A stretch of 27,469 nt of DNA from Smittium culicis. Taxonomy: Eukaryota; Kickxellomycota; Harpellomycetes; Harpellales; Legeriomycetaceae. Positions 1 to 8,300 of the stretch are shown here, in pieces; positions within the stretch are counted from its first letter, which is position 1, and the number at the start of each line of letters is the position of its first letter. A program made the translations under genes and the position numbers. Below the pieces are notes generated by a model. The model ran no database searches. It saw only the letters and a program-made list of their open reading frames with translations, and was not told the DNA's origin. The stretch lies in the NCBI GenBank assembly GCA_001970855.1, contig LSSN01006136.1, forward strand, positions 1-27,469. Direction: 5' to 3'.

Positions 1-123
1 TATTTTTGATCTACAAAATAAGGCAAATTAGATTCAATAAAAATAATAATATTTCGAGGCACGTATAATTATTGGTATGTTGTAAAATAACTCCAAGCAA
101 TAAATTTAAAAATAAACTATAGG

Positions 124-172
124 CGAATCAATAAACTCTTGTATTTTAAGAGTGTTGGCCGGGAAAGGATTA
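124..172 (+). repeat. 49-bp dispersed repeat, copy 1
   Basis: First of three ungapped 49-nt copies in this window; the others are at 20600-20648 and 23559-23607, all on the plus strand. Counted by hand it matches copy 2 at 41 of 49 positions and copy 3 at 37 of 49. The best-conserved part is its right end, with core GGMCGGGAAAG. It lies 470-520 bp upstream of the GRAM-VASt start codon. I recognise no named element; its function is unknown. Confidence 0.75.
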
Positions 173-301
173 AAGCGGTTGGTTTGTGGCTGCAGAAATC
201 GCGGCTAGAAAAATTGCCACTACTCTCATACATCCGCCATAGATTCCGCTGCAAATAAATCCTATTTATTTCTTTAAACAATTTGGCTCAAAGTGTAGAT
301 T

Positions 302-514
302 ATTTGCGCTGAAATTAAACCGTAATCTTTGTATCAGCTTTTTTACTACGGTGATTGGTAGCCTACCAGCGCCCTGCGCGCTTAGAAATTGCAACCATAA
401 GTACGCTGATTTGCGCATCTACAACTTAGAAGTGCTTGTATTATTAATATCAGTTTATTTGGCCAAAGTTCCTATGAATTTTGCTTAATTTTTTTTCTTT
501 TCCCACATTTGCGC
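302..514 (+). promoter_or_regulatory. Three exact ATTTGCGC motifs in promoter of the GRAM-VASt gene
   Basis: The 8-mer ATTTGCGC occurs exactly at 302-309, 409-416 and 507-514, spaced about 100 bp apart, all on the plus strand and within 340 bp of the start codon at 642. The interval is also richer in G and C than the rest of the intergenic DNA and contains other GCGC-type words near 369-380. Repetition of a GC-containing word in AT-rich DNA suggests a transcription-factor site. The TTTGCGC core recalls E2F/MBF-type sites, but no factor can be assigned from sequence. Confidence 0.45.
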
Positions 515-536
515 TCACGTTTTTTTTTTCTCAAAG

Positions 537-543
537 TATATAA
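537..543 (+). promoter_or_regulatory. TATA-like element upstream of GRAM-VASt gene
   Basis: TATATAA lies about 100 bp upstream of the ATG at 642, immediately after a pyrimidine-rich stretch and before a CT-rich leader typical of fungal promoters. It is the best TATA candidate for this gene. Such words are common in AT-rich DNA, so the call is tentative. Confidence 0.4.
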
Positions 544-641
544 CCGCCTCAATTCCTTTCTTTCTTCTAGGTCTATATAGATCACATATTCTTTCGTACC
601 ATAGAAGAGACCCTCTTGTCTTTCTTAATTCTCTTTATAGC

Positions 642-3071
642 ATGGATAGTAGTTATATTATGTTTAAAGCCGACGACGGCGATACTAAAAAGTCCCTAAG
701 AAAGACCCATAATCGCACTGGAAGCTTGATAGGCTCATTCAACTCTGAAATTAAAAAAAAAGTCTCCAACCTCATAAGCACCTCTGGAATAACCGCAAGC
801 ATCTCTGCCTCCAAAAAAAAAAACTTGTCTGACTCCAGAAGCTCCACCCCCGAAATCTCCCGCTGCAATAGCTCCCAAGATTTTACCCAACTCGCAAATT
901 ATTCCGATTTCAAAAACGCTAACTTCAACGGCTCAAGCGAGTCCATTTCTCGTGTTAACATTGATCCTCATTCCCACCCACATCACACTGTCCAACTATC
1001 CCCACGAAAGAAAACTCCCGTATCCTCCAAGTTTTATTATTCTGACCCTGAAGAAGTACAAGGCTCTTACAAATGCAGCCTCTTCGACAATAGAGTTTAT
1101 AATGGTTTACTCTCACTTTCAAAAAATAAAATTTTATTCATATCTAAAACTAACGACTTTGAAACTAAACTTATTATTCCCATAAAAGATATTGTTTCTG
1201 TAGACAAGTACTCTACCTCCTACTCCACAAGCTCTCTAATAATCTCAACCGCCTCTTCAAACTACACCTTTTATAACTTTGAAAACTTTAACTCAGCCTA
1301 TGACCTGATTTTTTCCCACTATCGCTCAAAAAATATCAGAAAAGTCAAAAATTTAAACGCTTTCGCAAGTTCTCAATCCAATAAAAATATCCCTGAATTC
1401 AAATTAGATGTTACCAAATCAAATTCAGCCGCCGATCCTTCTGTTTCCGCTTCCACATTCACAAGCGCAAAAACCTTCTCTATAACTAAAGATAAATTGC
1501 ACACGCTCCCAACAGTTATAATAGAAAAGAAACATATACCTACCTCCAAAATCATTGAATATAAAAATCCTAGCTACTCGTCAAAACCCACAGATAAAAT
1601 TGACTCTACCCTAATACCCCCAAAACATATTCCTAAATCTCAAACGATTAATAACGTTATCCCAACACTACACGACACTCCAATCAAAGTTAATCAGAAT
1701 CTTACTGACGCTCAAAATGAGTCCGAGTTTATCCCAAAACGCCCCATATACCCTCCTAGAGCTTCCACAAGAAAAAATTTCGACTACTCTGAAATCATTC
1801 ACCACCCAAACTCTTTACTCGAATCTACTGTTGACATTCCTCTCCCAATAGCCGCAAGATTGATATTTTTTGGCCTCCCTTTCCCAACAGATTCTTACTC
1901 TAAATACCTAAATATGACCAATCAGGAAATCTCAGAGCTAGCCGAGTTCAGACAAAAAAACATGGCTGCTGAAGGCTTATTCGATATTTCTATTGACAAG
2001 TGGAAAAATGGCATCCCTAATGCCAATGACCAACTTAGCGTAAAGTATATTAGACCTCTTAACCTCGCAATCGGCCCAAAACAAACAAGGACAAACGAAG
2101 ATTGGTCCATAAAACAAATTGATTTTGAAAATTTCATTGTTTTGGAATGCAGTGTTGTCACGCCAGACGTGCCCGCTGGAAACTCATTCGTTGTCAAGGT
2201 TTTATACTCCTTGGAAAGAGTGGATAACAGCGTCGGCGAAACATCAACCCTCTTCAAGGCCAGTTTCTTGGTCGAATGGAGCAAAAAATCTTGGCTCAAA
2301 TCTAAAATCGAAGGCGGAGTATCGTCTGGTTTGAAATCTAATTGTGAGCTAGCAATTAAAAACATTAGGACCTGGGAGAAACAAAACCTTAATAGAATAT
2401 TGGTAAATAAAAAATCTAACCCTGAAGCATCTAGTATTCCTAAAAACACTCACCCACTACCAGTGCCACATGATTATGCTGCTAATCAACGATCAAGAAG
2501 CAGCAAAAATATTAACGCTACTAATAATACTATTAACGAAAGCAATTCTAATGAAAATCAAGGAAAGAAGGTATCATTTGCTGGCAAGCCCAGCTCTTCA
2601 CTAGATTACCAACTCACTGATGAGATTCCTGGCAATGGAATTGAAAGAGCTATAGTCAATCTATTCAAACTATGCTCCTTTATTCCAAATAAACTATTTG
2701 GAAATGCCACTTCAAAATCTAAGAAAATCAGTCAGTTATTTTCTTTGGGGCTAATTGTACTAGCCGCTTACACTTTCACAGCAATATACCTTGACTACAG
2801 ATGGAATTTCCTTATCGAGTTTCTCATAGACATATTCTCGCTATCAATTTACGCTACTCTATACATCCTAAAAAAAGCGTTATTCCTACCATCAAAACTT
2901 TCTTCAGCTGTTTTTGGCGCAGGATCGCCAAATAATAATCTAGGCTTCTCTGAAGCTATCAATGATGATACCCTACGACAACTCCAGCTAGAACTTAGCG
3001 AGATCAACTCGAAGCTCGAAAGAACTACTGATCTGCTCGCGCAAATAGTTGAACAAGTCTTGCTACAATAA
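642..3071 (+). CDS. GRAM-VASt (Lam/Ysp/Aster-type) intracellular lipid-transfer protein
   Basis: Single exon, 809 residues. Domains in order: a long Ser/Lys-rich disordered N-terminus; a GRAM (PH-like) domain at about 139-230, recognisable from its CSLFDNRVYNGLLSLSKNKI strand pattern; a low-complexity linker; a VASt (StART-like) domain at about 396-580, starting near VDIPLPIAARLIFFG; a disordered stretch; hydrophobic membrane segments at about 698-750; and a C-terminal amphipathic coiled-coil-like helix at about 775-809. GRAM plus VASt plus a membrane anchor is the architecture of yeast Lam1-6 and animal GRAMD1/Aster proteins, which move sterol between membranes at ER contact sites. The second hydrophobic stretch may be a re-entrant or second membrane helix. 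The start is the first in-frame ATG after a CT-rich leader. Which Lam paralogue it matches cannot be settled by eye. Confidence 0.88.
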   Translation: MDSSYIMFKADDGDTKKSLRKTHNRTGSLIGSFNSEIKKKVSNLISTSGITASISASKKKNLSDSRSSTPEISRCNSSQDFTQLANYSDFKNANFNGSSESISRVNIDPHSHPHHTVQLSPRKKTPVSSKFYYSDPEEVQGSYKCSLFDNRVYNGLLSLSKNKILFISKTNDFETKLIIPIKDIVSVDKYSTSYSTSSLIISTASSNYTFYNFENFNSAYDLIFSHYRSKNIRKVKNLNAFASSQSNKNIPEFKLDVTKSNSAADPSVSASTFTSAKTFSITKDKLHTLPTVIIEKKHIPTSKIIEYKNPSYSSKPTDKIDSTLIPPKHIPKSQTINNVIPTLHDTPIKVNQNLTDAQNESEFIPKRPIYPPRASTRKNFDYSEIIHHPNSLLESTVDIPLPIAARLIFFGLPFPTDSYSKYLNMTNQEISELAEFRQKNMAAEGLFDISIDKWKNGIPNANDQLSVKYIRPLNLAIGPKQTRTNEDWSIKQIDFENFIVLECSVVTPDVPAGNSFVVKVLYSLERVDNSVGETSTLFKASFLVEWSKKSWLKSKIEGGVSSGLKSNCELAIKNIRTWEKQNLNRILVNKKSNPEASSIPKNTHPLPVPHDYAANQRSRSSKNINATNNTINESNSNENQGKKVSFAGKPSSSLDYQLTDEIPGNGIERAIVNLFKLCSFIPNKLFGNATSKSKKISQLFSLGLIVLAAYTFTAIYLDYRWNFLIEFLIDIFSLSIYATLYILKKALFLPSKLSSAVFGAGSPNNNLGFSEAINDDTLRQLQLELSEINSKLERTTDLLAQIVEQVLLQ

Positions 3072-5338
3072 TCACTCGCAACCCCCCACCCCTTCTCCAC
3101 TTCATTTTTTTTTGTTTTTAAAATTAAAACATTATACTTTATTAGACTATTTTATTTATTTAATTTTAGTTTTATAATCAAATAAGCTTTTAGTTTTTCT
3201 CTGGTTATATCTTTATTACATCAATTTAATGGAGTTTATCCTTTATCGTGATGGATAATTTGTTGATCTTTTTATTTCATAGATTATATTATTATAATTT
3301 TGTTTATGGTAAGTATTCGCAGGGTAAAAAAAATAAAAAACGAAACGAAAGGAAAAAAAAGAAATAAATTTTTAATGTTGTAAATATTTCAAGATATCAA
3401 AACAAGCTAAACATCTAGATACCTATAAAAAAAAAAAGATCTTCAAAGGCGTTCAAAATTTCTAGTTAAAAAATAATAAATTTTTTTTTTTTTATAATGG
3501 ATAAATTGAAGACTTGTGAAATAAAGTGAGAAAAGATGAGATTCAGTTTCAATAGACTTTGTGAAAATTCACCCCGATAACCAGAATACGCGCAACGAAG
3601 TCTCATTTAGGAACTGGTTTTGAATTATAGCAAGAGGAAAATATATATTGGAGCAGTGACTATTACTATTATTATTTTTTTTTTTGAGGAGGGGCGATTA
3701 TTATTATTATTATTATTATTATTATTTCGTGAGGGACGAGTGGTAAGTACATTAAATAAAACGTATTTTATGAGTGTAATGCTGTATCAAAACCGGTACT
3801 GACATCGTGACTTGTATTTTTTTATTGCTAAGAGGTGGAATGCTCAAATAAACAATAATATTGTTGTTGAAAATGCAGTTTGGGCAATATTAACGATACA
3901 ACATCATCCAAAAGCCTGCTTGTTTTGTGTAAATATATTTATATATATTGTCTATTTGATAAAGTTTATGTGAATATATATATATTGGAGCTGAAAAGTC
4001 AAAATTATGAATTTTTTTTAAAATATTTATATATATATATATTTTGCTATTGTATCATTTATAAAAGATTTATACTTATTATTTGAGGCTGATGATAAAG
4101 CATTTAATTTTTTTTTTCTCTTTTTCACTTTCTTTTATATAAGAAAAGTCGGTATGATATGTCTATTGTTATGGAGATAATCGTGAAACAGCAAGAAAAA
4201 AAAAATTAAGAGTTGTTAGTTAAATCATTCTTTAAGTATTGCTCTTCAATCATAAGCTTGTTAAAATACACAAGAGGAGTTTTGATCCTGTTATTTATTC
4301 TTTTTATTTTTTATAAAGTTAATTTTAAATAATAACGTGACTATAACATATATATATATTTTTTTTACACTCTTAATACTTGCACTATAGTTATTTTATT
4401 TTATTTTTTGGATGGAGAATCTTTGGAATTAGGGTCAGGTGGAAGTGTGAAGCCATTTTAATGTATCTGTTGTATATAATATAAATTAAATTTGGGCTTT
4501 AAAAAATTGGGTCAGGAAAAATGGGATTGCACAGTACTTATTATGATGAGGTTGGTTATACTAGTGCAAATAATAAATAAATCGAATTAAACTTTCAATA
4601 CGGGTGTGAGAGTGCTTTAAAGAGCTACGGAGTACCGCTTAATTATATTTTGCTTGGCAAGGAAAAAATACTTTATAATACAAATATTTTTTAGCTAACA
4701 AATGTGTCGAAAATAATGATATTCAGATAACTTTTAATTGTTTATTAGAATTACTTGAAAATAAATCAGCTGAGTTATGTAATTTTGTAGAGCCTATTTG
4801 ATAAAATAAAAGTATAATTATTCTATTGAAATTACTGAATATTCGCTTTATTTTCTCCATTTCGGAAATTATTAAATATGTGAAACTTTTATTATTCTTT
4901 TCGAATGTTTTATAGAAAGTTAGATTTTATTGGCAAATTCAAAAACCAGCTTTTATTTTATTGCTACTCCTTCATTTCTCTCTAATACTTCTCGTTCTCC
5001 CAAATAATCTTCTTATATCCTAATATCTTGTATTTTTTTACCCATTTTATTATATTTCCAATAATCTGTTTAGACTTCCCTTGAATACTCAATCTTGAAA
5101 GCGCTTGAATTTCAGGTTATCTTTTGGCCTTACTGCCACATACTAAAAAGTTTACTTAATTTTTTTCTCTCTCTAAAATCATCAGGTCATTTCTTTTAAA
5201 TACTTTTCGCATATACACTCTTTCTCTAATCCTTATTGCTTAACAAAAGTTTATGTATTTTATCCCATAATAACACTATAAATCAATTATACTACTCTGC
5301 CTAACAACAAATTAAAGATTTTTTATTAAATTTAAGAA
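3072..5338. other. AT-rich intergenic region, no supported gene
   Basis: About 2.3 kb between the GRAM-VASt stop and the ATG of the ankyrin-FYVE-RING gene. It contains T and A tracts, TA-rich stretches around 3930-4050 and 4340-4365, and an ATT microsatellite. Open frames here (for example near 3620-3802 and 3880-4086) are low-complexity, rich in Ile, Tyr and Leu, and have no recognisable motif. The last 350 bp become pyrimidine-rich with CT tracts, as expected for the promoter and leader of the downstream gene. Confidence 0.6.
3697..3727. repeat. ATT microsatellite, about 10 units
   Basis: An uninterrupted (ATT)n run of roughly 31 nt, directly after a G-rich GAGGAGGGGCG stretch. This is a simple-sequence repeat with no evident function. 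Confidence 0.9.
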
Positions 5339-8300
5339 ATGTCTTTAAATGCTACAAAGAAAGCTATTTCAGAAGATTTTCTCCATTTTTACGATGATGG
5401 TATATCCTTAGAAAGAAACAGCACAACCACAAGCTTACAGAAAGATCATATATCTGAACTACAAATAGAGGAATCTGTCCGTTTGGCCCAAAGTTTACTA
5501 AATGATAGTCATTTCGACCTAAATTTTCCTGATTTTGTCGCTCCTTTGACTCCAAATTCTACTCATCCATATTACGGCGACGTAAAAAAGAAGTACGACC
5601 CGCTTAACTTATACCTCTACGAACATGACCAAATTCAAAGCTTCGATCTCCCCTACAGCACCCCATTAAAAATGCCTTCAATCGCAAATACTATCCCTAT
5701 CATTTCTAAAAATATTAGTGAAACTAGCTCCAACATTTCCCTGCAAGGTTACCCGAAATTCTCTGAAATCCAATCTAAATTCCTTATAGCTGTAGAAACC
5801 GGTTCTACAAGCGTCGTTAAGAAAATGATTTTAATCGCAAAAGAAAATTTTAACAACGCAGATAAACTAATATCTTTCCAATCGGGAATAAATAAAGTAA
5901 CCCCACTAATGCTTGCAACCACTAAAGGTCACGCCAGAGTTGTTTCTGAGTTGCTTATTGCAGGCGCCCCAGTAGACAGCCTTGATTCCGAAAATGAATC
6001 CGCTTTACTAAAAGCTTCCTATCTAGGTAACTTGGAAATAGTCTCGGTTCTTTTAAAGCATCATGCAAACCCCTCTTTCTCCGATAAAGATGGTTGGACT
6101 TCCCTCCATAATGCTGCCAGCTTTGGTCATCTCGACATAGTTAAACTACTAGCCAAAAATAAAAACGTCGATATTTCTGCTCAAAGCTTACAAGGACATA
6201 CGCCTCTAAGTAAATAAAAAAAAATTTTTATATCCCTTATTATACACCCTCTCTCCTCCACCTCCTCTTTACTTTCCATTATATATTTGCGTTTATCGGA
6301 TTTTCACCCTTGTGCATACATTAATTTTTTTTTTTTTGCTAATTTTGTTATATATTTATTAAATTTAGTGAACGCCGCATCCAAAGGTCACACCAAAGTC
6401 GCTGATTTTTTGCTAAAAACTGGTAAAGCCAAGGTTGTTTTAAAAAATAAATTCGGAGAAAACGCCTATGACATAGCTGCTGCTGGAATGTTCGTTGACC
6501 TTTGCTTCTTAATAGAAGAGGCAGAAAGATTAAACTGGCTTAAAAAACAAGCCACAAGTAAGCCCATAATTTATTCTCCCCCCATATTTTAAATTTATAC
6601 TGAGTTCCGCTCTTATTATACTCGAATTTATCTCCAATAATTATTTTTTATCCTTTATAAAACTTTTTCTATTTCTTCTTTCCTAATCGTGCACATCCAA
6701 TTTTCAACATACAGCATAACTCAAATTTCTGCTTTGACCTTTATTCTTATAAATAATTCTTTTTTTATTGTTTATCGCTTATCTAGGCATGGTTAAAGAG
6801 CCATGGGACCCTTTAAAGGCTCACACTTCTCACCTTATTGTCATCCATGAGAATGAAAGAAGTAAGGGTCATTTCTCCAAGGTTTTGGATGAAGACATCA
6901 CAAATCACCTCTCTTCAGTTTCTGCTGCTTTTTACCACCCTATATCGGTATTCCTAGGCTTCAAATCCAATAATAACACAACATCAGAAGAAAATAACAC
7001 CATAAACTCTGAAAGTAAGTTGAGTAGAATAAGGTACCCAAAAGATTTTTCAGCTTTTAATTTAATATCTGGTATTGATCCACCACGATGGTCAAACATA
7101 ATTGGTGAACCTTGCACTCCCGATCAAGTCACTTTGCCACACTTAGAAGAAAGCGAAAGTTCATCTAACTCGTGGTTCTGGCTAACTGATTGGTGTCTGC
7201 TATCGAAAAGTCAATATACAAGGTCGCCTGGAATTGAAAATAACGTGTCAAACAATAACGAAGGGTGGAAATACTGCAAAAGCGGTTTCAATTACGCTAA
7301 CGGAAACTGGAAGGACTCACTAGACGAAATATACCTCAATGATTTCGATGATATGTCCCTAGACATTAGCTGTGTCAGGAGGCGAAAATGGGTTCGAATT
7401 ATGAGACGCCAGATTGATCTATCCAGCTTTGAACACCACAAAACCAAATCTTTAAATAATAATAACCAAGACTCGCCACTTAACGAATTTAAAAGGAAGT
7501 CATTTGAGTCTATACCTGCAGCAAATACTCATTTATATAACCCGTCTCAAAGCCACACACCTGGTAGCCCATCTTACGAGTATCCGAGCTCAAACTTGGA
7601 TAAGTCTTCATCAAGCGAATTTAAATCTGCTTTAGACAACTCGTCTGATAGTTCGTTTTCATCAAATTATAGCGATGTTAATGATAAAAATATAAACATC
7701 TATCATTTTGACAACCAAAGTAGTCAAGAGCCAATCTTGAGCAGTACAAAAATTTCTATAAATTCGCCTATTAAAGATGCTCATATTGACGATGTTCCTA
7801 ACTCTGTTGAAAATAGCTCAAATGTAATTATTTCCAGAAATGTAAAAAATACTAAACAATCAAACCCAAATAGGCTCATTGAAGACATTAGCGCTAATGA
7901 CCAAATGTTGAATGAAGAGTTAGACGATTCTGTCAGTGCTATAGGAAGCAATGCTTCTGATATTTCAAAATTATCCAATAAATCTCGTGTTTATGAACAT
8001 AATTCATCAAATAATCCAATAGAAGCCCAAAAACCCACATCATCTACCGAAAAAGTTTCTAAACCCCGGAATTTGTTATCAGGAGATAATGTTTCAGCTA
8101 ATTCTTCGAGTGTAAAGTTTTCAATGTCCGTAGATTCTCCTCAATTGCCTAATAACTCTCTTTCTGAGTACTCAGATTCCAATAGCAGATCCAACAAAAA
8201 TCTCAGCTTCAAACAAATTCTCGCCCAGGATTTAAAGCATATCGAATATAAATTCAAAGAGGCTACACGATCACTTTCTAGTTCAATATATATCCGCCAG

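Noticed and set aside
150..180. Reading the 49-bp repeat as a tRNA or snRNA fragment
   Set aside because: No cloverleaf, Sm site or stable hairpin is visible in or around any of the three copies.
1922..2449. 175-codon minus-strand open frame
   Set aside because: It lies entirely antisense to the VASt-encoding part of the GRAM-VASt gene and shows no family signature.
3620..4086. Two small plus-strand open frames in the intergenic region
   Set aside because: They are low-complexity translations of microsatellite and TA-rich DNA, with no conserved motif.
6287..6787. Two-gene model with an ankyrin gene ending near 6592 and a separate FYVE-RING gene starting at 6789
   Set aside because: GT-AG splicing at 6558 and 6786 joins the parts in frame, and the ankyrin part lacks a natural end. 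The model is kept as an alternative only until transcripts are seen.
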